From: Arsenophonus sp046530735
GTDB taxonomy: Bacteria > Pseudomonadota > Gammaproteobacteria > Enterobacterales > Enterobacteriaceae
Assembly (NCBI GenBank): GCA_046530735.1
Contig: JBHEQV010000005.1
Location: 1-64,000, forward strand
Length of the DNA: 64,000 bases
Direction of reading: 5' to 3'
Positions 43,440-57,114 of the stretch are shown in pieces. Position 1 is the stretch's first letter; each line of letters opens with the position of its first letter. The translations under genes and the position numbers were made by a program. The notes beneath the pieces are model-generated. The model was not told the DNA's origin, did not search any database, and worked only from the letters and a program-made list of their open reading frames with translations.

Positions 43440-43535
43440 TTGAAAAAATTTATGCTATCTTGAAAAGATTATTTCTAGAAATCCTTCGTACAGTATAAGG
43501 ATTTCTAGAAATAACTTTTGCTAAGATACCAAATT
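43440..43535 (-). mobile_element. Isolated IS1595-type left end
   Basis: About 95 bases containing the family's palindrome (aaatccttcgtacagtataaggattt type, 43482-43510) and the following 'ataacttttgctaagata' that also borders the copy at 34810. No transposase part is attached. It abuts the IS91-type element, which probably removed the rest. Confidence 0.5.
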
Positions 43536-44699
43536 ATTTCCAGTAATAGGTTTACCATAATAAAGTGACGATTTTATCAATCAGTTAGCAGTATGAACCA
43601 ATCCAATTGATAAAAGTGTTTTTACGCCAATTGACAAGCCAGCTACCATAAAACCTCTGCTGCCCATACATAATCGCCGTCTTTGTTTATCGAGTTCGGC
43701 TAATAGCCAAACAGAATATCTAACTGTGTTATTGACATAACATGTATAACATTAAGAACTAGTTCAGTGATATGAAAGCAATTTTTATCAATTGAGTATC
43801 TTAACAAGAATGCATAAACAACAGTTAATTACTATTAAAAGTATGTAAATTGGCTATAGAGCTGTAATTTATTTAATACTTTATCGTAACATCCTTAATA
43901 TCTTTTTTAAGAGAGTTCAGTAAGCAATAAAATAAAAAAGCATTAGGAGTTTAACCAGTGGCTCAAGTACTGACATAATGCTTATAGTTTATTTTTAACA
44001 CAAGATAACTCATTCCTTTATTATACATAAAATCTCTTTAACGCGATCAGTTGATAGTTTCTGCAAATTTAGATTACCTTCCTTTGGTCTCCTGAAAACC
44101 TAAGTAAATTTAATCCGCTTTGTTCCAGTAGCAAGGCTAGTAGTACTTCAACTTCTTTGCGATCTAGTAATTTAGATATTTTAGAGCGTTTTCCTATTCT
44201 AAGGACATCAAAATAGCTACAATAAGCTTGCATATTGAGTTAAGTCCGGATGTGATATATAACTACTGCTGTGCTTGCTGTATAATTTCTATTACTAAAA
44301 TTAACCAATTAAATAAAACTTGTCTTATATTCAGTAACTCTCATAGTCACATCAACTCTAGGCATCATCTCCTTATAAAGTAATTATTTAATATTGAGTA
44401 AGAAAATTCTATTCAACAATAACCTTCCTAAGGTTTCTTTTATACATTAGCTTTTTCAGTCTACCCTGTATATCTTCTTTTAATTTAGCACCACAAAATC
44501 AAAATCATTATTTTTATATAACCATTTTTTATAATTACTTAATTTAACTAATATTTTTAACTAAAAAAAGAAAGCTTAATTTTCATTTTTGTGCAACAAG
44601 AATATATCTATACATAATAACGCAATTGTGATTATTTACATTACTAATTTTTAATATTATCAAATGATAATTCTAAATGAAAGAAATAAACCGTGATTT
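43536..44699. other. Eroded sequence, origin unknown
   Basis: About 1.1 kb without open frame. On the minus strand at 43620-43720 a stretch reads 'LLAELDKQRRRLCMGSRGF' followed by 'MVAGLSIG', and at 44060-44200 'LLDRKEVEVLLALLLEQSG'. Both look like former coding sequence but I cannot name the genes. Confidence 0.4.
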
Positions 44700-46320
44700 G
44701 TGCAAGTAATTATATTGTTAAAGCTGAGTTAAAGAAGTTTACATAAAGATAACTCTCTTTGAATTCTGGTCTAAAAAACGATTCTTAAGAAATCTGCTTG
44801 ATCGCCTTAAAAATACAAACGTATCCATAACTAAGGCGATCAGTTTTGCACCTGCATAAATCTGGACAGGTTGGTATCCTCGCTCCCCTAAGGTAGCTTT
44901 ATATTTATATCAGTAAATAAATTAATCGGGATACCATGGTTTATCTAGTACTGCACAAGGATTATATTCATTGCTAAATAAATGACCTAGGATTCCATGT
45001 TTCAATGAAACACAAATATTCAGACACCAAATTTTACAAGTAAAATAGATTATTTGCCTATTGAATCCAAAAACATAATCTGTGTAAGCGTCATCCTTAA
45101 ACAGATGATAAGAACTTTTCTCTAACGAGAAGTCTGTCTAAGACAGAAAAGACGTCGCTTCAAACGTCAAGCACAGATCCTGATAAACTTGGCAAACTAA
45201 ACGTTTATCGTCTCTTCTCTTCATTAATTGAAATAAATTAGCCGATCTAACAGATAAGCAGTGCTAGATTATCGATAGTTCATCTTAGTGATGAAGCATG
45301 CACACAGCATCAACCAACGATTGCGTTATAGCTATCCCAGATCTTCTGTCTTATTCTTCAGCAAGTAAGAAGGATACAGTTTTTTATGACGTTACCTAAG
45401 CGGCGCACAGATGGCTAATCCCAAGAAAGAACAGCGAAATCAACTCACTAAAATCACCATTAACGCTGGCTGGTCTATTAGAAAATCTATCACACCCGAT
45501 AAACGTCTTATAGTATTATAACAGAGAAGCGTGAGTGCTTAAACTGAAATAAATCATCTTGGTTATGACTATCTAGTACATTATCACAATCTGAACAAGT
45601 ATAATATAAAAGAGGAGATATAATGTGAATTTTGTAATAACTGGCTAACTCTATCTGTATCAGCTTTTTCCCTTTATATAATGTGATACTACATAGTATG
45701 GAGAGGCTCGATAAAACTGTCAAGCATGGCAAGAAAAAAATCGACGATAATATTGTTAGGTGAAATGGTTTATCCACTGTAACTGAAGGAGTTTACCAGT
45801 AAAATATCTCTAGATATTGGAAACAATCATATTATGATCATGAAGGTTAAACATCATAACCACGGTAAACCATTTTCGTTAGAAGTAATCTTTATTATTG
45901 AAGCAACTGCCGTTATATCAGTAGCTGGAACTTGATTCTCTCCGAGAACATGATTTTCATCAGCAATGCCCTGCAGTATAGCTTTACCAGACACGAAAAG
46001 CTCGTTTCTCTATTATTCGGATAACGGTAGTAACGAAACCAATAACATGCTCGAAGAAGATACTATCGGTATTTTAACTCTCTTGGATGTTGAACATCCG
46101 ACACATTACAAGGAATTAGCAAAGATGCGATGTTATTGAACAGATAAATCATATATGATACTAGTGCTGATAGAGAAATCGTGCGTAAGACTGGCAAGGG
46201 GATTAAATAGACGTTGAATGCTCAATATGGATAGATGGTCATGCTTGGAGACTCCAGCTCAGCAGAGCACTCTGCAAAATCTACCCCTATTTCCTTTGAT
46301 AGGATAACTAATCAATGGTC
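44700..46320. other. Less AT-rich debris, mobile or phage origin likely
   Basis: Base composition becomes visibly richer in G and C than the neighbouring IS debris. Plus-strand scraps such as 'LPKRRTDG' and 'QLTKITINAGWSIRKS' (45390-45490) and 'HYKELAKMR' (46100) look like coding remains of foreign genes. No gene is intact and I cannot assign any. Confidence 0.35.
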
Positions 46321-46420
46321 TGTGTGTGGTAGGTGAGTGCTACAACAAAACTCGTCCGCACAGTGAGCTCCCCAAAACTACTTTATGAGCAGCATCACGG
46401 TCCGGTTGAGTTTTGCGATG
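46320..46420 (+). pseudogene. IS3-type transposase (orfB) C-terminal scrap
   Basis: The plus strand reads 'YNKTRPHSELPKTTL', then a stop, then 'AASRSG'. This is the 'YNxxRPHSxLxxxTP' signature that closes the integrase domain of IS3-group transposases. Upstream sequence is too eroded to follow. Confidence 0.45.
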
Positions 46421-47034
46421 TAAACTAAAAAATAATGGTATCAAACTAGAATGAGTAATACAGTTTAAGCTAATTGACCTGTTTATAACGCAAATTAAAC
46501 GCATCGTTATCCATTGTAAAATTTATTTCCTCAACAATATTTACTATCTAATAAACTAGCGGATTACACGGTAGAAAAGTCGGTGATGAGTACTACATTC
46601 ATGATGATAGCAAGATTATTATGCGCTGGATGGACCTTACTTATTTCTGTTAAGCGATCTAGGATGCAATAAACATCTAGTCTTCCTCCTTGTTACTATG
46701 GAATATAACAACTAGCAGCACTGTATTAAATAGATGCACAAGCGCAGGGTATGAAAAAGTGGCATTAACAGAAGCAGAAAACACACTGATATTATCGGAG
46801 GGGAAAAGTATATGTCTTTGGATTACCAAGTCAATATTATCGGCAATGGGAAATACAGGATTGAAAAGTGATATTGAAGAACAGAACGATCTCGCAATAC
46901 GAAAGCAACGTTATAACAGCTCTGATATTAATAAAAGTGCAAAAGATTAACCCGGTGTCCTAAAAAACCATTTAGTCTTCAACAAAATGCTCAATAAGCG
47001 ACATTTTTTCTCTTTAAAAAGTAGTTATGAAAAG
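46421..47034. other. Debris with one short open frame
   Basis: Contains 'GLHGRKVGDEYYIHDDSK' (about 46560-46615, plus) and an 86-codon open frame at 46690-46950. I recognise neither, and neither has a convincing ribosome-binding site. Probably remains of foreign genes. Confidence 0.3.
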
Positions 47035-47960
47035 GTTTGTTGGTAAAAATCCCTTATACTATATGAAGGATTTTCGCTATAGCGATTAGTATGAAAAACA
47101 ACCAATTATAAAGATAAAAGAGACTATTTCCTCACTACCTACTAATGTAAAGCTGCATCTCATTAGTTAGCTCGATGACAATATGATCATATTGATTAAT
47201 TAGTTAAAACAACTCACTCCACTTTATCACTTCTCACATTGTACAATGAACATATTATTCGCTGAAGACATTAATTATAGTTATAGCGATATTGTTGTAA
47301 AATTCCTGATTGCAAAAAAACATTTAAGAATCTTACTGGAAGTTCTCTGATAAAACTAAATTACAAGGATAAATGGTTTAGTTATCTACTATGTATCTTA
47401 AATAGTTTGACTTTATGAGAATTACCAAAAGGAATAGGCATTGATTTAAAACAGAGTTTAGATGGTTTCACTTTATTTTCTTACTTCAACTACAACCAGG
47501 CAACATAAATGCACTAAATAGTATTATTGAAGTCGAGAAAATATTTTTTCCTAATCTTTTAAAGGGAAGCGTTATATTCAATATAGAAAGGTAGAAATCC
47601 GAGAAAGTAGGAGTAAAAGAAAAGAACAAATCGCGTGCGGTATTAAATCAGCTCAAGATAGACAGGGTCATATAATCGATGAGATTCTTGAAGAGTTTAA
47701 TGCAGAGTGTGCTAACCGTTTTCTTAAGCTAATTATTGATAAAGAGTCCATCCTTTGCTTGGATGGAGTTAAATGGTACGAAATCTTTGCCAACGAGCAT
47801 AAAATTAATCATCATCGCCTAATAATGCTAAATAACTGGAGAGTTATTACTAATAAATTCTATATTCAAAATGTAAACGATTATATTAACCGATTATAAA
47901 GGATTCTTGAGTAGATTTACTTGTGAAGGATCCTTTTATTTATCAAATTTATCTGACCTG
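47035..47960 (+). mobile_element. Dead IS1595-family element, best-preserved copy
   Basis: The most readable copy. The catalytic region near 47725-47790 gives 'IIDKESILCLDGVKWYE' and the following 'INHHRL' and 'NWRVI' pieces of the ISXO2-like transposase domain, including the acidic residue of the DDE triad. The zinc-ribbon N-terminus and central part are broken by stops. The left end has the palindrome at 47048-47080. Confidence 0.72.
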
Positions 47961-49130
47961 AAGAAGATTTTTTAAAAGCAAGACAATTAAAATAAAAATG
48001 TGGCTATAAATTTTATATAAGCAAGTAAATAACATTTCAACATACCAATAAAACACTCATAAATAGCAAATGTGTTCATCCAGGATGATATGGATGTGTC
48101 TCGATAAATTTTAGGGATACTTATATCTTTCGCCTGCCAATTAAGGCTACAATAACACCACATACGCTTTGAATCTCTACCGTACAGCTTGAGTTATGGA
48201 AAACAGAATAAGGCAGATCACAAGGTAGTAGCCTTGGTATTAGCGCATCTTAAGATAATGATACTTGCCTTTACAGAAGACTATCATTACTGTTTCGGCA
48301 ATAGTTTTGCCCCAATGGGAATCTGTTAGTGTTTGTAGTACTGACCATAGCGCGCCGGATTTGACCAATCGCAAGACGATGCGAAACGTCAATCATGACC
48401 AGAAAAATAGATAATATTCTGAATCTTGATCTAGCTGCCACGTCTGATATGACGAATTTTTAACTCCAGCGTGCAACGGCAGATGTTTTGTCGAGACCGC
48501 CAACATCGACTGTATTCCGATTTGAGACATGGTGAATTGTATTACGTTCTAGATAAAACCTCATTTTGAATAGATTTCCAGACTTAAAAGCAAGCTAGAA
48601 GCACAAAATCTAACCCTAATTAGCAAATCAAGTCCACGCTGGATGATTTTCTGCATATCAGGACGGCTAGCGGTATTCCATAAATAGACAATGTCTACAC
48701 AATATAATGATACCCAGTTAAGCGTTCAGTGGACGTCACGATGATTATACGGTTGTAGTGGCTCTATATGAATAACCGAAACATACCTATGAGGAAAAAG
48801 GACGGGCTTAATATTAGAAATGACACCTGTCAGGTCTTGCTAGTGAGTAAGCGTAAAAAAATTGACGAGATCGACAGTAACGAAGATCGTGAATTTAATC
48901 AGGTGATAACAATAAACAGCTTGTTGATATTCATTGCTGCCGCTGGTATTGTCACTGGACAGTCAGATAAAAATACTGATATACCACAGGTAAGAAGTTG
49001 TGCTCCCGAGCATCCGGACGTCTAGTATCACCAAAATAATCGCGCTACGCGCTTTTTTTTACAGACAGCAGAGCACGGTGACATAAGACTCCCGGATCCT
49101 GATAGATTTTACTGCTGATCTAGAAGAAAA
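47961..49130. other. Prophage-like debris
   Basis: Less AT-rich sequence with no intact gene. An open stretch at 48768-49025 (85 codons, plus) has no recognisable domain and only a weak start. Composition and position suggest the left part of the eroded prophage. Confidence 0.35.
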
Positions 49131-49400
49131 GGATATTATCTGTTTTCTGAACTTAGCAAGCGCTGCCTGACGATGTGCAGTGTCTAATGACGTATTCAGT
49201 GGCTGAATAACCTCAAAAGGGCCCAAAAAATCTAGGCAGTAGGTGCTTGAAAGAATGGCTCACCCGATGCGTCATGGTTTAATAATCTGGTGTTTGAGGC
49301 AACGATGCTTCGCTTTAAAACTATGTATTCAGGAAATTATCTGGGACTTGGTTCGATGGTGAATTTTCCTGATAGCCGTTAACTTAGTGGATCCAGCGGT
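49130..49400 (+). pseudogene. Possible phage tail / host-specificity protein remnant
   Basis: Plus-strand frames read 'RFKTMYSGNYLGLGSMVNF' then 'PDSR', preceded by 'NLVFEATML'. This resembles the region of gpJ-like tail proteins in which segments on loading position end in 'LGxxxxLPDxR'. Identification is from memory of the pattern and weak. The frame is broken before and after. Confidence 0.35.
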
Positions 49401-52400
49401 ATTCTGTATCAATCCTGATGACTAATGTGAGGCTATGATTGTGCGATAACAATCATGCAGAAGAATGGCGCGTTAAAGACGTTTAGCTGAAGATTTTCCA
49501 TTAAGCAAAAAAAACTAAAACCGTCTACCAAAAAACCCAGCACAAGGGTTGTAGGGTACCATAGGATTTAGCTGTTTATCTTTAAGAATTACAACATGCG
49601 AAATTTTGCCAAATTTCTGAAAATTTATATCTGCCGCTGCCGGTAGGGAAATCTTATACTAGGCAGTAGTCTAGAACAGAAAAACATCATAATGTTGACA
49701 GTGATAGATATCAGCACGTCTGGCTTAAGAGATTATTTTCTCGCCGGGATGAGTTTAGAGTTTAAGGTCGCCGCTAATAATATTCTTACTATTTTACGAC
49801 AATGATTGTCTTGTAGGAGCGTGATATTTAAAGTAATCCTCAGTATGTAACACTGATCTTAAAGTTAGTGATAAAGGTGTTTGCTCGATTAGCAAAGTGT
49901 ATAATGCATTGCTACAAGAAGATCCGTAACGCTCATTTACGTTAACTGTTGCAGATCTTTAATAGTGATATCATTTATTCTATACTGGAGATGAATAACT
50001 CTCTATCTCCGATTAACCGGTAACCGAGATGCTGTACGTCTGGTATTTGATACGACTGAATACAAGGATATGAACAAGCTTTGCTAAAACTATTTCTCAA
50101 GATAATGACTATCATAACGATCCCTGCTCCTAGATCTAGGATAAGGTACGCATTCCATTGCCGGAGGCCATAGATGGGAATAATATGGTATTTACTGTTT
50201 TTATAGCCACTGGCGGTGACAAAACTATGCTATCAGGTGTCTCACAAAAGTCAATCAGATAAACTCCATACTAGATGTAGTGTAGAAGAACTCGACTAGC
50301 AACAATTTTAACGCCAGTGCTGACTGGCTTCTGATTTCAGTAATATCGGCAACTCTTTAACCACGAGATGTGACGATAGCATGCTGATTTGAACTGCTGA
50401 CTCGCGCTATTTTTTTGCTGGAAGTATAAGAGAGTATTAATGCCATAACTGATTAATTTGAACGTGTCATCTTAACCTATCACAGAAAATGCCATTTCCT
50501 ACTTTCTCGCAAGGTATCAAATTACCTGGAACTAATTTAAGGAATACACGACTGTTCACATCAAGTATTTACTATCGCTAAAACGACACAACTGAATATC
50601 TTTATTACGATCTGTGATGCAGAAAATGGACCGTGTCATTCTTAGGGAATATCCTGGAAGGATTTTATTGACACGCTGATACCTTCGGCTAAAAAAGCTT
50701 AGATGGTGGAAAACATCTGGTTCTGAACAACTAAGGTAATAGCAAAGTCATGTAACTTGGATATGGCATGACAGATTCCGCTCTGGTGAGATATATAAAA
50801 CGTCAATACGCGTGCCCTATAAATTTCAGCTGCTATGAACAATTGATAACCGCTGTAGAGGTTTATCCCTAACTTACCATTATGGTGCTCGTAAGAGATA
50901 ACGCGCCAGCCACTCGCATGCAGTCCTACATAGCAAAGTTTTTCGTTACGATCACCCATTATGATAAAGATAATTATCCGCAAAATAGGTTTAATTTCTA
51001 TTGTTTGTTTCTGGATAATGAACCTTATTAAAACACCGGATGTATGGCGCTGAGACTGCATATTACAAAAGACTCCGGATATCCCTACCACCCATAAATA
51101 GAGGGTAGTGTAAACAAATGTAGTACGAAAATTGTCATAAACTGGGTTACCCCATTTGATGATGGTAAGATAAAAATGATGCCTGATATTGGCTGATCAT
51201 ATCGCCACGGCACGGAGAGACATTCGTTATTAAGGAAATAATAATCCAAAAAATTTCTTGAATTAAAGAGGGGCTATTACGTAAAACAGTAGTCTAAGAC
51301 CTGAACAATAGACTTGGACATCAGTTAAGTTTTTTACTATTAGCCACGCGTATTATGGAAAGCAGTGTGCCAATAACAATATTCACACATTGAGTAAGCG
51401 CAAACTCCTCCTCTGCTGGTAATAAGCGAAAACCTACTGCATTCTAACAGTGAAAAGCATTATAAAACTGGAGTAATATTGTTGTCAGTATGTATCTGCA
51501 CTCTTTGCTATTCTGGCAAAGATAAAGGCTGTATATATTGTGAAATAAAGACCAGAGCAACTTGATTTTTATTTCGAAAACAGGGGATTACAAAGACATG
51601 AAATTGCGTGAATACCCCATACGGCGTAGCAGGTACTCCGATAGCCTCTGGATTCTGTAATAAATGTCTATCAAGAAGATTAAGAAAAATCAAGGAAGAT
51701 ATTATCGGCATATGATATTAATGTTATTGATAGAAGTATTGACTAGATGAATGAGAGAAGTTGAATCTGCATAAATGTTGTCGTCTATTAGCAGGGGGAT
51801 ACCCCATCGCTTTTCTCTTAAAAGTACATTTACCTCTATATATTAATCACAATGCCATGAAGGAAAAGATATCACAGATTAAATTAACTGCAGTAATTAA
51901 TCCAAAGCGTCTGCAAACCATATTTATTCAACGTAATGAGTTGAAGAAGATATCCAGGTAATCTATCTGATCTCCGCTGGAGCACCTCCTTTTTCTACTT
52001 CAGGCGTTTAACAGTGAAGGTATGGCGGATTATCGTGTGTGGACCCCACTTTTTAGCAAATCTCATATTATCACTAGCATGAATATCACGATTACAGCCA
52101 CAATAGTGACTAGTAAAAATAATTATTATATGCACTCGATGAGGCTCGATTGAAGAGATAAATAGATGTGCATCGAGGTTAATACGGTATAATCAGTTAC
52201 TCATCAGTGGTAATAAATCAGAGATGTGTATTCATGGCTGAGGCCTCTCATTCCGGCTCCTCCCGTTTATGAAATTGAATCTCAACAGGGAGTAAGATAT
52301 CCTGGATACTATGGAAGAACACCCATGCAAAACTCTGCATCCATGAATGCCTGCGCCAAGTGAACCAAGCCTTATGCAATTTCATTTGTAAATTTAAAAA

Positions 52401-54550
52401 AATATTTTGAACGCACTACAGCATTTTTAAAGAGGAGCTTTGAATAGAGTTATTCAGACTATCACTCGAGATTGTTATTCCCCATTTAGATCAACATCCT
52501 TCACTTAACAAAATATATCCAAACGGCATTATTTTAATAACAGTAAGTGATGTTTCTTTACCAGATATTATGGGGGTTAGTAGTAAGCTAGCAGTAAATA
52601 GGCTGTAATCATTTTAAATGGCTTAACTATAAAACTAACCTACCTTTCCTTTGATGTTAACTTAAGATAATCCAAAATCCCATATTCACTCTGTCACACT
52701 AATGACATGACAATAAAATCCAGTTTCTAAGATAGTTTATGCGGTATTCAACATTGAGATGCATTGCTTTTTTATTATGACGGCTATTATTAGGTTAATT
52801 CTCGCCAGTCATGTTCTGCACATGACGATCGTTCTGAGATGTCAGCTGAAGGCTGGATAATTAACAAAGCAGCTGCGTTTAAATTAAATGATAGAACGGG
52901 CTGTCCCCCTATACCCGATGATGATCGTACACTCAATCAACTCATCAAAATCGATTATAACCAGAAGAAACTGTTTTAAAAAAAATGCTATCTGGATGGC
53001 TCTTTTCTTATAACTACCAGCGCACGTTTTTAGTGAGATAAAATAATACCGGGTATGAATCCAATTAGATTGGAACCTGCATATGTTTAAGATCCTAGAA
53101 ACCGCAAGTTTCCGTATTTTTTGCAGGTAATTATCTATGACGCGTTCAGCGACAAACACTTTATTCTAAGGATATTAGCCATATTATCAGTTGATCCGAA
53201 TCTAATGGACATGTGCCTGAATTAGCGTCAATGAACCCACAAGGACTTGCACCAAGCATTAACTATTACCCTACCCTCTCCTAATGGAGTCTGTAATGAA
53301 TTAATCATTAAAAGCACTGCTGCCTTAGATGAATCTAATGATTTCAGAAAGAGGAGCGGCAAGCTAAACGATAAGCTTATCGCAGCCGCACTGAAAACCG
53401 ATCTTGCGGCACTGTTCGCTAAACCTGACACGCGTTTAAACTAAAACCCTGACCATGTGGCTACCAAAAACCATGAAAACCGCAAGGATTACCCTGTCGG
53501 CAGAATAGTTACAGACTATGTAACGTGTGCTACATTACCTCGAGACGTTACAAAAAATCAAGATCACTAGGACGCACAATAATCCGTACTTCATTCACAA
53601 TAACAAATTGCCACCATGATGAGATCGACTTTTGCAAGGAGTTTTAGAATGAGTTGGAATAGTTGCGTCCTATTATCATCAGATAGCAACGAGCGTGTGT
53701 TGTACCACCTTCGACGTATATATTCAATATCTACGGATTCTCTGTGGAAGTTCCTTCACTTTTTGTGAGTTGGTCGGTCCATACAATATCCAGCAGATAA
53801 AAATCTAAGGTTAAATAGATTAACAACAACACCTATAAAAGCAGAGTCGCTATTACCCCATGATGATTTTGAATATGACAATCTGAGCGTGTATACATAA
53901 TCACGTCATTTCAGGAAATGAAACCCGCTGACTGGGCACAACCAGACGATCTAGCATTTTCTACCTTGCACAAGTAAAATGCTAGCGACTGACTATTTTA
54001 TGAAAATACTTTTTGATAACGAACATTCACTCCATCACAAGATTGTGTGACAGTGAGGCCGCCAAAAAGGTAATCATCCAATTAATTAAAAATCGGTTCT
54101 TGAGAAATAAAAAAAAGTACAACAGCACTATCTATGGAATTTACTGAAGTGCTCGCACACACTCAAACCGCTGATTTTCTAGAACTGCTAGAGAGGTAGG
54201 ATAGTGGCACTTCAAAGCTTAGTAGCTCTGAGTAACGTTAATGAAGGCCATCACGTTTACTGATAATGAATTTGTCTTTATTACCTCAGTTACGATGCAA
54301 CGAAATGTTCGACTATAACTTCTAGCAAATGACTTACTGCATGCAGGGTACATTAGTGATGCTGGATAACCTCTGGAAAAGTTGGATCGCCAAGCGTGGT
54401 TTTATCGCCGATTGCGATTTAAACCTGGGTATTAGTCTGATCCAGCATTTGATATGTCGGTAAAGCTGAAAAACTGACCTCCACTTACTGGAGTAGGAAT
54501 TTCTGATTAAAGCCCAACACCACGATCTCCAATGAAATTAAAGATCAAAC
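49401..54550. other. Eroded prophage interior
   Basis: About 5 kb of comparatively G+C-rich sequence with short open stretches in both strands (for example 50699-51091 minus, 53247-53444 plus) but no intact gene. The piece at 53290-53440 reads 'LDESNDFRKRSGKLNDKLI' and 'AAALKTDLAALFA', followed by 'NRKDYPVGRIVTDY' (53480-53520); it looks like former phage coding sequence but I cannot name it. Confidence 0.4.
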
Positions 54551-54554
54551 TAAC

Positions 54555-54625
54555 GCTGTTAGTAAAAATCCATTATACCAGAATTAGATAATATTTTATT
54601 AGTATAAAAACTGATTGGTGGTATG
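54555..54625 (+). mobile_element. Isolated IS1595-type left end
   Basis: The stretch 'gttagtaaaaatccattatacc' resembles the left end at 47041 and 26240 with its half-palindrome. No transposase sequence follows. May be a truncated insertion or a solo terminus. Confidence 0.35.
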
Positions 54626-56940
54626 ATACCAAAAGATTTAACTATTATAAAAAACCAGATAATTACTGAACGATCAGTAAGCAAGCTTTAAGCTTAAAAA
54701 CACTTGCTTAAAAGCTGATCAGTTAAAGAATAGGCATTTTACATCATATAGATAATTACTAAGAAAGGATCTTTATACCATAAAAGGCTCGCCTGTTTCC
54801 TATACTGACATTTGCTGGCAATCAAACGAATCACAGCATAGCTATCTCCATAGTTACATCATCAGAATTACTGATGTTAGCTTAATCGTTAACCTAACCT
54901 TAGAGGATGCCATTGGGTCAATTAAATATCCAATGGGCATCTGATAAATCTTTCAGCTTATCTTTAACAACTGCGTTCTATTATAATAGTTTTGGCGTGA
55001 AATTTCGTACTTTTACAGAAAAAGCAGGCACATCTATAATCTTCTCATGAAGATAGTTTAAAATATTCTACTGTGCCCTACACTACATAGAAACAGTATT
55101 AAACTGCGGAAAAACAGTATGGTTATAATGAACATAACTTGCTACTGAATTATACTACATCTGGTGATAACTTGTCAAGTAGACGCATATGGGTATCAGG
55201 AATGACTGCGCAAACTTACTGATATAACGCATTAAATAACCTAACATCAATAAAGACCAGGTTAACTGACTCTCAACACAAACATGGCGACCTACAGTTA
55301 TCAGAACGCTAGCGACCCTAAGAATACCTAACAACACTTACTAATATACATGATAAATATCCGAAGACGATTAATTTAAGCCATGATATACTGAAAGCGA
55401 TAACCCGCGATAAAGCAGATCGAATTCTAATATAGGATGTCATTAGGCACCTAATTACTATTAGTGATTATAAGAACTACACTTCCGTCGACATCTGTAG
55501 TTACGATACTTTAAACCACCTAATTATTCATAATGCTGGTAACAATTATATCAAGGAATTATATTACTATGAGCTTGAACTGGTTAGTAAAATTAACACA
55601 TCAAAAAAACAAGGAAACTTGCCTGACTAAACAGAGCATCCCATTTAGTTGTAAGTGATGATAAGAGACTTATATTAACAGATTCAGAGAAAAGACAATA
55701 TATTACTGTAATCTGACGATATGAGTATATCTAGCAAAGGGTATTAAGCTTCACGTTTACTCACCTTATTGCAGTGATAAACCGAGTGGATAGGATTCCC
55801 TTGGTTTTGATGATGAGTGATTGATCTTATAAGTGGTGGCATGTATTATTTAGGGAATAGCTCTACCGAACCTACAATTCAATCTTAATGCACTTTAACT
55901 ACACAAATAGTCTAAGTTCATTTAGAATGAGTAATATTAATCTTTATACTTAACTATGCTAGCAATTCTATTAATCATACTAACATTCAGACAATTTAAG
56001 CTAACGGGCAATTACTGGTATTATAGCGGTCGCTATAAAATTTACCTTGGAGATATTCATCGCAGGTTCATAAATTTCGGTTTTCGGTGGCGTCATAGCA
56101 ACCTTAGTTTACCATGAATTCATTATTAATTATCAATGAGCCAAGTGTCGCTTCGAATATTACAGAAATAGTAATCGGTATGATGGAATATATGAATCCT
56201 GAGGGAGAAGGCCCATTTTCTAGGGTACTTTAGTCTAGTATCATCAGCCACGAAGCGCTGGTAGACGAATAATAAAAAATTTTGGTAATTATTTAAGAGT
56301 TCTGTAAATAGATAAATGAACAGAGTAAAATTAAGATTTTACCAAACACTACTAAACAGTAATACGCTATGATAGTTCTGAATTAGGAGTTTAGAAAAAA
56401 CTACTATGAATTTTGTTTTAAAAAAAGATTATTTTTTGGCACAGATCAAAAAATACCCATTTTTATGTTAAAGTTTTATAAAAAAAGATAATATGCAGGA
56501 AGGAAAACTTATCAAAAAAATATAGTTATATTGACCGGAACACATGGAAAACAAATAGGTTTAAACTGGGACGGGTAGTTCCTCCATCTTAAATATCTTA
56601 TTGAAGATTCTTTTTATTATAAAATAAGTTTCTTCATATAGGAAGTGGCATCATAAAATTATCTATACCGCGAAGTTACAGTTAAAAACTTATAATAAAT
56701 AATTATTGCTGATAAGCATGTGCATTTGGTTATAGTTTTTTTGATCTTAATGAAGAGACATTATGTAAATTTCTTTATCTCCTAGTTCTATAAACATATT
56801 CTTTAATATTTCATAAGGAAATACTAAATGTAGATATCATACCCGATGATAGTAACCCAAAAAGTAGATTTTAAATACCTGATTAACAATAGAATGGAAT
56901 TTCTTTATAACACTTATATGAGTAGGGTAGTAATTGCATA
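54626..56940. other. Eroded prophage-like sequence
   Basis: About 2.3 kb, more AT-rich toward the right. The scrap 'YLGDIHRRFINFGFRWRHSN' at about 56045-56105 (plus) looks coding. No gene recognised. Confidence 0.35.
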
Positions 56941-57105
56941 GGAAAGTATACTACTATCTGCTTACTACCTACAGCTGAAGTTTTTCAATATGCTTTTAAG
57001 CATACTCTCAATCAGAGAGAGGCGTTGATTACCAGTATCATATGTACATCATTGATCTATATGGTAAATTTGTACACCAGAATAAGTAATAGCATTTTTC
57101 TATGA
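56940..57105 (+). pseudogene. Pinholin-like lysis gene remnant
   Basis: In the frame that ends at TGA 57103-57105, the plus strand reads 'NQREALITSIICTSLIYMVN' and then 'LYTRIS'. This resembles the second membrane helix and tail of the phage 21 pinholin ('[20 protein letters not shown]', 'LYFKIRED'). It ends 9 bases before the endolysin start, exactly where a pinholin gene stands in phage 21-type lysis cassettes. No start codon with a full first helix is left. Comparison is from memory. Confidence 0.5.
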
Positions 57106-57114
57106 GAGAAGATA

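Noticed and set aside
50699..51091. 130-codon minus-strand frame in prophage region
   Set aside because: No recognisable domain, no ribosome-binding site, and surrounded by debris; probably chance in less AT-rich DNA.
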